Positions 1 to 11,179 of a stretch of DNA of 64,000 bases are shown piece by piece. A program made the translations under genes and the position numbers. The notes under the pieces are model-generated. The model was not told the origin of the DNA, ran no database searches, and saw nothing but the letters and a program-made list of their open reading frames with translations. The DNA is from Allium sativum (Eukaryota; Streptophyta; Magnoliopsida; Asparagales; Amaryllidaceae), in contig CM060922.1 in assembly GCA_030737875.1 (NCBI GenBank), forward strand, positions 319,649,456-319,713,455. Reading direction: 5' to 3'. Each line of letters opens with the position of its first letter. The stretch's first letter is position 1.

Positions 1-783
1 GACGTATGGGGTTTTTGCTAGAACCGGGGTTACCATTAGCCCTTGACAAATGGCGTGTCCTAGCCAATCATACGATTAATGATGGTTTCAAGGCAGGATT
101 GGCGGTGATATGCAGAGTGATGGATGTTTGTTACTTTGCTTGTATCGTCTTGTGTAAATTGTTCGACATCGAATGAGACATCTCATGGGTGCTTGTCTGA
201 CGTTGATTTAGCCTTCGGGGATTGTACTTAGGGGATGTTGATCTCAATTAGAATGGTCTACGCTAAAAAAACTAGTTGCTATGTCTGCTATGTTTTCTCT
301 TTGGTTGTTGTAAAGACCATCACCTTCATATGTGGGGAGACGGGTTTGAGTTTCTTCTCTGTAGACGTTAGCAGATTAGATGGTTATTCTACCTATTTCT
401 CACATACTTTATTGATGATGTTAGATAGCTATTTTCTTGCTCATTATGACTATTGTCTGACTCAGGGTTTTATGTTTCCTCTTATTACATTGGGTTGTTC
501 ATCCATTGTATTATGGATGGGAAGACTAGGTAGCAGGTGATAGATCTTGATGCGATGATGCTGCAGAGCGATGACGAGCATGAGGCTTACGTATTACTTT
601 CTACTATACATACTAGTTGATGTTTCCGTTGTTATGCTTAACGAGTGTTTTCTGAGTGATTGTAGTGACGCATTTTGTAGAGACTCTTATGATGTACTCC
701 TGTGATGTATGGATTTTTCAAGTTGATATGAAAGTTTAAGTTTTTGCTCAAATATGCTTCATTATTATATGCATGTTGTATAT
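1..783 (+). mobile_element. Element F 5' LTR, left part
   Basis: Left part of the 5' LTR of the plus-strand Tekay-like element F. Bases 1-77 match 20138-20215, inside F's 3' LTR, including the words GCTAGAACC, GGGTTACCATTA and TTGACAAATGG. The LTR head lies before the window. The copy is interrupted after TATAT at 783 by element T and resumes at 14039, ending at 14187 before a primer site. No gene is visible; the reading frame at 235-540 lies inside the LTR and resembles no family I know. Adding the pieces gives an LTR of about 2.8 kb, large as in Tekay/Del chromoviruses. Confidence 0.75.
779..783. repeat. Target-site duplication of element T, left copy
   Basis: TATAT sits directly before the LTR end TGTTAGACC. 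The same five bases follow the other LTR at 14034-14038. This pair fixes both ends of element T. Confidence 0.85.
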
Positions 784-1492
784 TGTTAGACCAAAAAGTG
801 GTTCTAACACCCAACTGAATGATAATTCTAAATAAAATGAAATAAAAAGCAACAAGAATACTAGATTTATAGTGGTTCGGCGTTAATAAGCCTACATCTA
901 CTTTAAACTTCTCTAATTGATGATTTGGTTACAAATACAATGATGATAACCACTCAATCTCACTAGTACTATCAGTAATCACTCTAAATTCATAGAACTA
1001 TAGCCAAGGAGTTTGGGTACAATCTGAAATAAACAGAGGAATATTGTTAGTGATGATGCTTGAGTGGATAGAGAGCCAAAAAATCCTTGAAAATTGAGTG
1101 TTGTGGTGTATTTATAGGCTGGGAACTTGGTCGGGTCGGATGCCACGTGGGTCCCATCCCGCAAATCTCGGGTTTGGGTGCTCTATAATGATGATAGCAC
1201 ACTAGCGACGTGTGTGAGTAGGTAGCAACAGCTCCAATCGTGGTATGTAACTGTCTTGGTGTTTGATGCGAATAGAATAGCAGGTGGTTAGTTCGAGTCA
1301 GATATGACTTGGCCGAACCGATCCGAGACTAGTTATCTAGAGTTGGCTACTGGTTGGTGTGCAGAAGAGAGGGGGCTTGGTTAAGAAGATCCGATCCGAT
1401 CTGGAGACTTGTCTACTACACCTTGTAGTCTCGAATACATTCATCAGTTGATCCCTTAGCTTTGCATAGCTTGATTACAAAGTAGGTTAACA
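784..1492 (-). repeat. Element T 3' LTR
   Basis: Direct repeat of 13330-14033, bounded by TGTTAGACC and GGTTAACA. It is the 3' LTR because the polypurine tract abuts its inner end at 1493 and gag starts beside the other copy. A TATA box reads CTATAAATAC on the minus strand at 1108-1117. The phrase TTTATAGTGGTTCGGC near 868 is shared with the other LTR and with spacer sequence near 7583. Confidence 0.88.
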
Positions 1493-1512
1493 TCCCCCCC
1501 CCCCCCCCCCGA
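1493..1512 (-). other. Element T polypurine tract (17-G run)
   Basis: Seventeen C on the plus strand (1494-1510) form a run of 17 G on the element's strand, one base from the 3' LTR start. A polypurine tract primes plus-strand DNA synthesis and must lie here. An unbroken G run is unusual, since such tracts usually mix A and G. Confidence 0.75.
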
Positions 1513-3052
1513 AGTACGTTTTATTGATAATAAGACGTGCTTCGAAATCATCAACCTATATGTTGTTAAATCGATGCCAGTCAATGATTGCGCCTATCTG
1601 AAGAATTGCAACACTTGGTGAAATCGTACTCCCTGATTTCTATGACCAGTATAAATAAGAGATCTGATTTATTATCATCCTTTATTGCACTCATCAACTC
1701 GACACTCTTAAGCAAGGTATTAGCGAATTCTCCAGGTAATTTTCTTGATGTGTACGTATAAATCTTGATAATTTCTCTTAGCCTCATCTATTCATTCTTC
1801 ATATGTTGTCATAGTCATCGAATTAGTAGTTACGTTTGGTTTCAGATCAATTTAATTCGACCCATCTCGCACCCAGTCCACCGCCATATCATTGGACTGA
1901 AAGGCCTTGAATTTGCTTGACTTGCTTGCTGGGTGGGTCGAATTGGACTGTCAAGTCCATGAGAACACGAACGGTCCTCCTCCTCACATATAAATTCACC
2001 AACACTTGTCTTTATTCACCTTTACTCTTCATTTTTCCTTGCCTCTAGTCTTCCATTTTCTCTTTGCATAAAGAAAACACTCTAATTCCTCATTTATCAA
2101 TCTTAATTCCGATTTCGGAATTCGAATTTAGGTTTGGACCTCTTATCGCATGTAATTTGATCCTTAATTTCATGTAAATAGTGTTCGAATCTTCACTGTG
2201 AACTATGCTGCTTTAGTCAAATCGATGTCAGAGCCGACATAGGGGTCACCTTAACCACCGTCGTCGACGGCGGCGCTATCATCACCTCCGGGTGGTGGTA
2301 CGGGTGGTCTAGGTTTGTTGTCGAGGTGCTTTATATCGGGATCAGCTTCTCAACTTGATAATAAAGAGAGGATGAGGGGAGTCTGGTTCTTAGTGTGACA
2401 AGGAAGAAGAAAGAGATGGTGAAGTTGGAGGAGCAAGGACAGGTCGGGTTGGAGCAGAAGATTCTGGCGTGAACATAAAAAGGCTTAAGTGAAGATACCT
2501 AATTATGATGAGGTGGGTTGGTTCGGCAAGGAATCCACTAACCCGAACAGTTATAACTTCCTAGCAGGATGCTGATTCATTCCAACGCTACCTCTCTTAT
2601 ACCTCCGAACCAAACCATTGTCACTTCCCTCCTATCTTTGACCTGATTCGAAGCGATTTTCCGTGGAACTTTAATTCGACCTGAAGCACCAATTTTGGAG
2701 AATTCGATCCGAACCAATATTTTGATATGGAGTGCACACACAACTTAACACTCCCATAGTCGGATGAAGTTAAAATATTGGAGACACAGATTCACAACAT
2801 AATCTTGTACATAACTTAATCAAATCCCAATATAGCTCACAAACTCGTGGATAGTTAGGATAGAGCCTCCTAAACAGGACATTCTCAAAATGAATTGACA
2901 AACGATTGTTTAACTTTCCTTTATACCGCACTTCATTCTTCTTGCTTTATACGTTCCGATTTCATCTCTGCACACACCAGCATAGATTACCACATGAAGG
3001 GCACGAGAAACTACACTCTAATTTCTATTATCTCATGGTTAGTACAGTAATC
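1513..3052 (+). promoter_or_regulatory. Upstream region of the antisense gene of T
   Basis: About 1.5 kb without a gene between the polypurine tract and the antisense gene. CATATAAATT at 1987-1996 is a credible TATA box on the plus strand, followed by a CT-rich leader (2005-2070) like plant 5' untranslated regions. This would let the gene be transcribed toward gag-pol, against the main transcript. The short frames here look incidental. Confidence 0.45.
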
Positions 3053-3800
3053 ATGTCTGGAAGACGTTCAACTAGACTGGCTGAGAAGGCTGAAACTTCA
3101 GTGCCATCCGAGAATCCCAACCTCAAAGATGTTTCATCTACTTCGAACTCAGAATGGGACAGCTCAGGCTTGGACTACGAGATAGAAATTCATGAGATTG
3201 ATGAATCGTCTAGAAGTGAAATTTCCATAGACGAAGAAGAGGAAGAAGGAGTGGGAGACAATCATGCTCTTGATGAGTTTGAGAATGCTATTATCTTAGA
3301 AGCACCTATGGACCCTGTTCAGTTAACGATGGATGATCCTAAGCTTAGACGCCTATGTTTAAAACATGGAATTCTCTGGAAAGATACCAAAGTGGCTACT
3401 GAAATGGATCAGCCTTATAATCCACCTGAAGGATACATGGCGATTAGCCAGTTGATGTGTATTGTCGGGGCCATCCCTTTGTTTCCACCATTCATCGTCG
3501 ATTTTCTAAGACAAATGCAAATTATGCCCATTTAACTCCATCCCAATGCCTATGCCTATCTGTATACATTATATATCACCTATAAGGAAATTTTGGGGAC
3601 AGAGCTCACCTTCGAAGACGTAATCTTCTTCTGCAATTTCAAACACTGAACAAAAGAAAATCCTTCTTTCGTGTACTTTGAGTCTGTGCCAAAAAAGAAG
3701 ATTATTGATGAACCATTAAGCAGTAAAGTTGGTGATGTTAACCCCAAACGGTTCTATATTAAGAAGCAACCGACGTGCGTTAGGCGATGGCTCAAATCAA

Positions 3801-3872
3801 GTAAGCTTCTGACTTCAATGTTCTGACTTTAATTGTTGTTGTAACTGTACTAACTTGCCTTATTTTTTTTAG
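3801..3872 (+). other. Intron 1 of the antisense gene
   Basis: Begins GTAAGC after ATCAA and ends TTTTTTTTAG before TTGAGC. It contains the branch-like word TACTAACT at 3848-3855 and a T run before the AG. All are standard plant intron marks, and coding-like sequence lies on both sides. Confidence 0.6.
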
Positions 3873-4409
3873 TTGAGCAATCCAAAAAAGGAGGTGCACC
3901 AAGTGTACTTGGATCGCATGAACCGTTTGCTTAATGGGGACCAAAAATTACTAACTGTTAGAGAATGCCTAGTAGACGAATAACTTCATCGTCATCATTT
4001 ACTCGCTATGACATGGAGTATGAGCCGCGGGGATGGTCCTTACGTATACGTGCCCTCAACCGAGGGACATACTACAACTTTAGTTGAGAAGGGAGAGAGC
4101 TCCAGAGGTCAAGAACTTGTAAGCTCCAGCCAAGAACTGCAATTAGGTAATGAGAGGCAACAAGAGATGAGGATCCAACTGTGCTCCGAAAAAGCCATTC
4201 TCCTATGCCAATTCAGGATGACGTACTAACGAACATACCCATCGGAGATAAGCGACGGTACGTTACTCCTGAGATGCTGCTACTCCCGAAAGACAAACTT
4301 CTCCCAAGGCGCCGTCGTTAACCAAGTCTCAAGTCGATGACTCTCTTATGAATGTGTCCATATACCAAGATTTGTGGAGGCTTCCCCTACCCGATGACAT
4401 TTACACTTC

Positions 4410-4620
4410 GTAAGATATTGGAATAGATTCTTTCTTTCTCACTATGAGGAAGATGTTACTCCCATGAAAGCCGGGAAGACTACCCAAACAGGCCTAGCTC
4501 CAGTTTCTGGTCCATTGGGGGGATCATTTATGACATACACACTACACTTACACCGCACGTCACAGCACTCGTGTACCATATAAATTCTGATTTCTAATGT
4601 TTACTTGTGTCATTTTGCAG
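4410..4620 (+). other. Intron 2 of the antisense gene
   Basis: Donor GTAAGA at 4410 and acceptor TTTTGCAG ending at 4620, with TTTCTAATG as a plausible branch site. The interval is AT/CT-rich, and the Arg/Ser-rich reading frame opens just after it. Confidence 0.5.
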
Positions 4621-6705
4621 GAAGTGACGTGTTACCGCTACCCACTTAAATATGTTCGCTCAAGTATGTCCAGGTTCGACTCCGATCTAGAGCATGATCG
4701 GAATGACGATCGCAGGAGACATCATGATTCCTACCGTCCTTATTCCTCACATTCTCGTTCTCCTCGTCGGTCAGATATTGATAAGCATAGGAGCCATCAG
4801 GACTGTTGTGAAGGGGACAAATCACTTCCCAAGGTTCCAAAACCTCCAAAGGAAAAACACTATCAGGAAAGGCCACCTCCAAAGCATTCCGACCCATAGG
4901 AAAATACCAAAGCTTTTGAAAAGGGCAAGGAAAGGTAAAATGGCCCTTGTACCTACAGAGCGACAAAAAGTTGAACTATCAATAACGAAGCTAGTCACAC
5001 TCGACTCCGAGAATAAAGCAAAATTGAAAATTCTGAAGAAGCAATTTCCAGATCATCACTTCGAGAATATGCTTTTTGTTGCTGCACTCGAGCATGTGCC
5101 TTCGAAGTGGGCGGACGAACTCAAGGCTAAAATAGACTTGGCAGATAAACAATATAATGAAATGTACAAGTATTCACGAAACCTTTCCAAAATTATTCGA
5201 GACTTAATACTGATGTAAATAACATGAAGGAAATGGCCGAGTATGATGAGAGTATCTTAAAGGACACAAAAAAAAGAAGTGGAGGACGCATAGGCACAAC
5301 ATGCTCTCGCATAATGTGATGTTGGCAACTTCAAGAAACAATATGAAGAGCAACAAAAGCGTTATCACACCGAACTTGAAGCTCATAGCCAGGAACACCT
5401 AGACTTGAAGAAGCAAGCCGAGGATGCTAAATCTGAAACCACCGCGGCCAAGTTAGCTTATAATCGCCTTGAGTAAGAGAAAACAAAGTTAGTGAAGAAG
5501 AATGTTGATTTGGAGGCCAAGCTGGCGGATATTAAATCAAAGGCAGCTCTAGTTGAGGGGAATGCGAGTACTGCCATTAAGTCCGCCTAGGATGCTGATA
5601 TACAACTTGTCGATGCCCAAAAGTAATTGGATGGCTACAGTGAGCTCATGGTTGAATTCTTTACCGAAGTGATCCACTATCGGGACATTTCCTGGACCTA
5701 AGACTATCCAATGATTCTAGTCTATGCATGGGATCAGGTTGTCGAATGGGAGAAAAAACAGCTTAAGGTGGACTCTATTGATGAGGAGAAACTCATGGAG
5801 AAATATTTGAAGAGTGAGGAGCCGACGCGCTTAGCCGAAGAGCGTAAGCTTATTTCTGTTGCTATGGAGGAGGAGGAACGATGGATCAAGGGAAAAGATA
5901 TCATTGATGCTGGCTCTTCATCTGCTGCCGTTGGGGCTACCGAAACAGAAGCATACGATCCCGCCCATCCTAAGATACCAAAGGCGCTTTCCTATCTCCA
6001 GTCATTGAATCAATTCCTGAAACTTCCGCTACAGCTGAGAAATCGCCTGAAGGTATCTCCACTTTTCCACCTCAACTTGTTAGAGCTATCTCAACATTCT
6101 GTCATATTATCGGATGAACGATCAACGGCCCCAAGTTTTCTCCTGAACTAATAGTTGTTGCCTCTCATCCTATAGGTGCAAAGCCTGTTGACAAGACCGA
6201 GAATAAACACGAAGAGGCACTGATGCAAAGTCTGCTGAGAAGACCAAGAAGAAACAAGAAGAGATCACTAATAAAGCTATTGTTCCATCTAGTAATGAAA
6301 CTCCCAAGGATGAAGACATGATAGATGCATTGAAGGATGACGACGACAATGATGGAGACAAGAGGGATAATGATGTTGTTGTGACTGGTGACTCGGGAGA
6401 TGCTGAAAACATGACTTTGGTTGAAATAAAGGCAAAGAAATATGCGCTTTTGGAAGCCAAAACCGAAGAAGAAGAGCACCCCTAATGTCAACCCCATTTA
6501 AGTGATTGCTCCTCGGTTGATATTGGTTGTCAAGCTTTCTACCCGATCAATAACTGGAAATCTAGCTCAGAAGTCCCCTACTAATCCAAATTCACCTCCT
6601 GTAGATAAAGGGAGAAAGAAACGTGTCCTAACTGAAGCTGAGCGAGAGGAGAAAGCTAGACACAAAGCTACCAAAAAGTCCAAAGTCTCCTCAAAGCCCA
6701 AGTGA

Positions 6706-7711
6706 AATGTAGTTCAACCCTTTCATTTGGTTTTCCACTGGCCTGCTGCTTTTGTAGCGAGTGCGGCCCTCGCATCTTTTGATTAGTCTCCTTATATAAA
6801 CTTCCACTTATGTAAATAAAGTAGCTTGTTTTCCTATGATGTTAAATATTTTCAATCTTGTCATTTATTTCAATTAAATGCATTAGTAGTCAAAACATTA
6901 TTGATATAAGTAACAAATGATAAATCACATCACAGATCAAACAAAAAGTCCCATATGAGCTTCCCTAGAAACAATAACCTGTGCATGATAAAACCATTAC
7001 CAAGCTAAATAGCAAACAACAGGGGATGTGATGTGTATGATGTGTATGCCCCTAATCAATCTTGAATAAAATGCCTAGCCAAGGCTTGTTCGGGATTGAT
7101 TGGGTTTGACATTAGATTGCCCCCAATCCTTCAGTGGGGGTAAGGATCCTTTTTCATTTGCACTTGTTCTCAGTTCCTTTATATTCTCATTTCATATGAC
7201 TTGGTTTGATTGTGGTCAAGGCGATCTTTAATCGTGGTGCACCATTACGCCTTGGGGATGTCGTCTTTCCGTCCTTTATACTCTCTCTCGAACCATGAGA
7301 GTTAGAGTCTGGGACGTCGTCTTCCCATTCTTTATACTCTCTTTCAAATAAATTAGATTAAGACTCTAGGACGTCGTCTTCCCATACTTTATATGTTTCA
7401 TGCAAACGGTCGTTTCGTTTACTTTGGCTTTCCTTGTACACCATATTCTTTAGGAAGGAGTCTCACCGGTTTGAGTGCCATATTTTCTCTCAATTCTAAT
7501 TCGAGTTGTATAGTCTAAGCCCAGAACAAAACAGTCACATGATGTAAAGAAATAAATGTAATAAAGCTAAATAACACATAATATTTTATAGTGGTTCGGC
7601 CATATCATTCCCTACATCCACTCTTTAATCTTTTTTATATCAACTAACTATTCCAGGAAAGTCATGCCTTTGTACATAGTTTACAAAACAAAAGAAACAA
7701 TACAATCTTAA
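6706..7711. other. Spacer between antisense gene and integrase of T
   Basis: Non-coding kilobase between the convergent ends of the antisense gene and gag-pol. It holds the ~57-bp repeats at 7254-7400. Near 7583 it has the words TTTATAGTGGTTCGGC and CCTACATCCACT, which also occur in the T LTRs (868 and 13411), so an LTR-derived piece may be embedded here. Otherwise I see nothing. Confidence 0.5.
7254..7400. repeat. Three ~57-bp tandem repeats
   Basis: Three imperfect units begin near 7255, 7311 and 7368. Each holds GGGACGTCGTCTTCCC-type sequence followed by CTTTATACTCTCT and a GAGTT/GATT stretch. No coding sense is evident. Confidence 0.7.
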
Positions 7712-9060
7712 GTCAAATAGTGCCACAATTGTTGGGCATTCCATGCTCTGGGGATTTCATCATCATTCACGGTCGTTAGCTTGAAATCTCCTTTGTAAAG
7801 TTTCTATTGAATGGTGTATGGTCCTTCCCATTTTGGACTCAAGTGGATAGGGGTCAGGAAACCATGTTTCAAGACTATGTCTCCAGGTTCAAGGTCCGGG
7901 GTTGAACCTTCCTGTTGTTATATCGGGCAACTTAGTCTCAGTTCCTCAAGGCACGTAAGTCTACTTCATCTCTCTTTTCCTCAATCTCGTCTAAGGACTC
8001 GATGAGAAGTGCTTTGTTCATCATCGGATTATAGTACATCGTCCTGTGAGAGGGAACTTCCAATTCCACTGCAATGACCGCTTCTGATCCGAATGAAAGC
8101 GAGAAGGGAGTATGACCAGTTGCTGATTTGTAGGTCATTATGTAGGCCTACAATGCTAGAGGCAATTCATCAACCCACATGGCTTTTTCTTGCTTCCTCG
8201 CTTCTTAATAATAGACTTAATGATTTTATTTACTGCTTCAACTTTCCCATTCGATTGTGGGTGAGCTACCTAGATGTATCTCTTATCGATCTTGTATTTT
8301 AGGCAGAAATATTTAAACTCAGTGCTATGAACTGGGTTCCATTATCAGTTATGATGGTCTTAGGAATCCCAAATCGGCAAATTATGTTTCTGACAATGAA
8401 ATTGATCACATGCTTTATCATAATCATGGTTAGTGGCTCAGCTTTATCCTATTTAGTAATCTACAGCCATAATTGTGTACTTTGCTGCATCGTTGGCAAT
8501 TGGTAGGCTTCCAATGATGTCTATTTCCAACACAGAGAATGGTCATGGACTCGCCATTGAATTAAGTTGACTAGGGGGTGCTCTAGGAGTCTTTGCAAAT
8601 TTCTGGCCTCGCGAATAATCAGCGGCATCCTGATTTATGGTAGGCCAAAAGTAGCCATATCGCAATATTTTCTTTTCCAATGTTTGACCTCCGGTATGAT
8701 CTTCGCATTCACCCTCGTGCACTTCTCTTAGTACACTTTTGACGTCTTCATGTGCTACACATCGGAGCAGAGGCATCAAAAATCCCTGACAATTAAGAAC
8801 TTCATCTTGCATGACATATCTTATTGCTTTATAAACCACGACCCGTCTCTCGTTCTTTTTTGCTGAGAGTGTTCCGTTTTGCAGGAAGTTCTTTATTGGC
8901 GTCTTCCATGACTCTCTTTTCGGTTCGGTTTCCAACACTGGATCAACTTCCATCAAGTCGATTCTTGGAGATGTTAATACTTCAATCGGGACCATTTGTG
9001 TTTCTTCCGGGTCATCAGAACTGGCCAACTTAGCTAACCTATCCGCTTTTCGATTCTCTG
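7712..9060 (-). pseudogene. pol: Integrase of element T (broken)
   Basis: Integrase inserts the cDNA into the host genome. On the minus strand the zinc-binding region reads VHEGECEDHTGG near 8700, but the CxxC pair is lost by a small deletion (DYSRGQKF). The three catalytic acids can be read in different frames: EIDIIG near 8520, ITDNGTQF near 8360, and HPQSNGKVEAVNK near 8230. The C-terminal part has GDIVLKHG and KWEGPYTI near 7830. Stops and frameshifts after each motif show it is dead. Order and motifs fit Tat-type integrase. Confidence 0.75.
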
Positions 9061-9603
9061 TCTGCGGAATGTGGGTTATGTTGTAATGCTCTAAGTTTTC
9101 TAATAGTTCCTCTACCCTAGGTAAGTAAAGAGTCATGGGCTCTTAGCCTAAAACTCCTTCTAAACTTGGCAAATGACAATCTTAGAATCATAGAAAATGT
9201 TTAATGTTGTTACCTCCATTTCCTCAATGAGTTTCAACCCGGCAATCAGGGCCACGTATTCGGAGTCATTGTTAGTTGTGGAAAATTCTAACCGTAGGGC
9301 AAAATAAATTGATCGCCCCTTGGTAGTTGTCAAAACAACTCTGGTATCGGATCATCAATCATTCTTAGCTCCGTCAATGTATACTTTCAAGGGGCTAAGT
9401 TCTAACTTCTGCTTTGAGGGGCCAGCCTTTTCATCTAACACAAACCTGCTTAGTGCTGGGACCTTTCCTGCCAAACTTTGGACATCTTTAATCTTTCATA
9501 GTTCTTCAATATTCATAAGCGCCGCAATTTGATCAGGATTAATCTGGATTCCACAGGAACTGGCTATGAAGCCCAGAAATTTTCCTGATGCAACCCCAAA
9601 TGA
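9061..9603 (-). pseudogene. pol: RNase H of element T (broken)
   Basis: RNase H removes the RNA strand during reverse transcription. The acidic residues are visible in order on the minus strand: YIDGA near 9375, NDSEYVALIAG near 9260, FYDSK near 9190 and RKADRLAKLAS near 9040. Stops at about 9490, 9340 and 9150 interrupt it. It follows RT directly and runs into the integrase frame that starts at 9136. Confidence 0.7.
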
Positions 9604-10389
9604 TCATTTCAGAGGATTAAGCTTCATTCTATATCGTCGAAGGATACTGAACATTTCTGCTAAGTCCGTTGTGTGGTCAGATGATCGCTTCGACTTCACA
9701 AGCATATCATCCACATATATTTCCATTGTCTTCTCAATTGGACTGTAAAACATCTGATTCACTAAGCGTTGATAGGTGGCTCCGGCATTCTTTAATCCAA
9801 AAGGCATCACCCCATAGCAGTACAACCCTAAGTCTGTGATGAAACTGGTATGCTCCAGATCTGGCACGTGCATAGGAATCTGGTTGTACCACAAATATTC
9901 ATCCATGAAAGAGAGAGGTTCGTGTCCTATCGTTGAGTCTAATAGTTGGTTAATTTTATGGAGTGGAAAGCTGTCCTTCGGGCAGGCTTTGTTTAGATCA
10001 GAAAAGTCGATACATGTTCGCCACTTCCCATTGGACTTCTTGACTAGGATGGGATTTGATATCCAGTCAGGATATGTTGAATATCTAATGAATCCTTTAT
10101 CTCTTAACTTCTCTACTTCTTCTTTCAAAGTGGCCGACCTCTCCGGGCCCAACATTCGCCTTTTCAGTTTCACAGGAGGATGCTTTGGGTTCATGCTTAG
10201 TGAATGGCTCATAACTAAAGGAGAAATCCCACACATATTAGCATGGGTCCCGACAAATACATTCAAGTTTGCTTTCAAAAAGTCTGTTAATTCCCTCATC
10301 CGGAAGGAATCCAAGTGAGATCCAATCTTCAAGACCTTTATCGGGTCGTCGTGATCGATCAGAATGTCTACGGTTGCTTCATTAGGCAT
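9604..10389 (-). pseudogene. pol: Reverse transcriptase of element T
   Basis: Longest open piece of the element's polyprotein (261 residues). RT copies element RNA to DNA. Motifs in order: KGFIRYSTYPDWISNPILVKK, WRTCIDFSDLNKACPKDSFPL, the first catalytic Asp in SFMDEYLWYNQI (usually FLDAYSGYNQI), VMPFGLKNAGATYQRLVN, and IYVDDMLVKS with the YVDD box. The frame stays open through the RT core and stops after LNPLK where RNase H should continue. Flanking protease and RNase H are broken, so it is a polyprotein remnant rather than a separate gene. Confidence 0.88.
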
Positions 10390-10482
10390 CGCCTTCCTGC
10401 TCCCTGGTTATTCGTACTCTCAAGGATCAATGTCCTCGGGTGGGTCGTCGGGTGACTCCCTCAATGGCATTTTCTTTACTTG

Positions 10483-10930
10483 CTATGTTGAGCCCACCTC
10501 GATAGGAGGGGAAGTATTCTTGGAATCCATATCTTTTCCATTGCGTAGCATCTTTAATTCTATGATATAACAAGCTCTTCCGATGACCTGGTTACCGCGA
10601 ACCATTCCTAACCCAGCTTCAGTTGGGAACTTCAATAATACGGACCAGGGTGCAATGTAGGCCCTGAATTTTGCAAGGGTCGGAGGCCTAAGAAAGCATT
10701 GTAAGGTGAGTCGATGTCCATGATCATGAATGAGAGGATCCTTACCCTTCGGCGATCTCCCTCTCCTTGCTCCAAAGATAAGTCTATCATACCAATTGGA
10801 GCTATCGACGATCCATTGAAACCACATATCTAACCCTCATATGGTTTCAAATCCTTTATCTCCAACTTCATTTGGTCGAATGCTTTTTTAAATAGGATGT
10901 TGACAGAACAGCCGCGGTCCATATGGACCT
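10483..10930 (-). pseudogene. pol: Aspartic protease of element T, active site mutated
   Basis: Retroviral-type protease that should cut the polyprotein. On the minus strand the active-site stretch reads MDRGCSVNIL near 10910, where the family has DTGSS, so Thr is replaced by Arg. Downstream are DIDSPYNAFLG near 10715, a one-base frameshift, then KFPTEAGLGMVRGNQ, the usual end of the Tat protease region. A stop lies near 10833. Substitution, stop and frameshift together mean no active protease. Confidence 0.7.
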
Positions 10931-11179
10931 TTCGTAACAATGTTGGGCCAATGGTTATAGTTATTATCAATGAATCGACGCTAGGTATTTCAACTCCTAT
11001 GCACTCTCTATCTCGAAAGATAACATCATCTGCAACTGTCTTTGGTTGTTTTACGGGTGTAGCCTCTTCAAGATTGCTACATTATCCAATTTATGGATGT
11101 TTGGCTGCGTTTACATACTGCTTCATTGTTCTGTTGCTAGACCCGGCTGGATGTGGTTCCCCAATTAGAGTATTAATGA

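Larger units (their letters stand above)
3053..6705 (+). pseudogene. Antisense ORF (aORF) of Tat element, spliced and decayed
   Basis: Extra gene opposite to gag-pol, as in Tat/Retand/Grande elements. The ATG at 3053 opens MSGRRSTRLAEKAE, followed by an acidic stretch (DEEEEEG). The segment around 3340-3535 (AISQLM, GAIPLFPPFIVDFLRQM, then LHPNAYAYL after a stop) looks like the plant 'putative gypsy-type transposon' domain. Two introns are visible: 3801-3872 (GTAAGC to TTTTTTAG, branch word TACTAAC) and 4410-4620 (GTAAGA to TTTTGCAG). The part after 4621 is Ser/Arg-rich, then Lys/Glu-rich and coiled-coil-like to a basic end KKSKVSSKPK. Stops at 3535, 5218 and in 5300-5700, and a frame change near 4900, make it a pseudogene. 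Function of the family is unknown. Confidence 0.7.
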
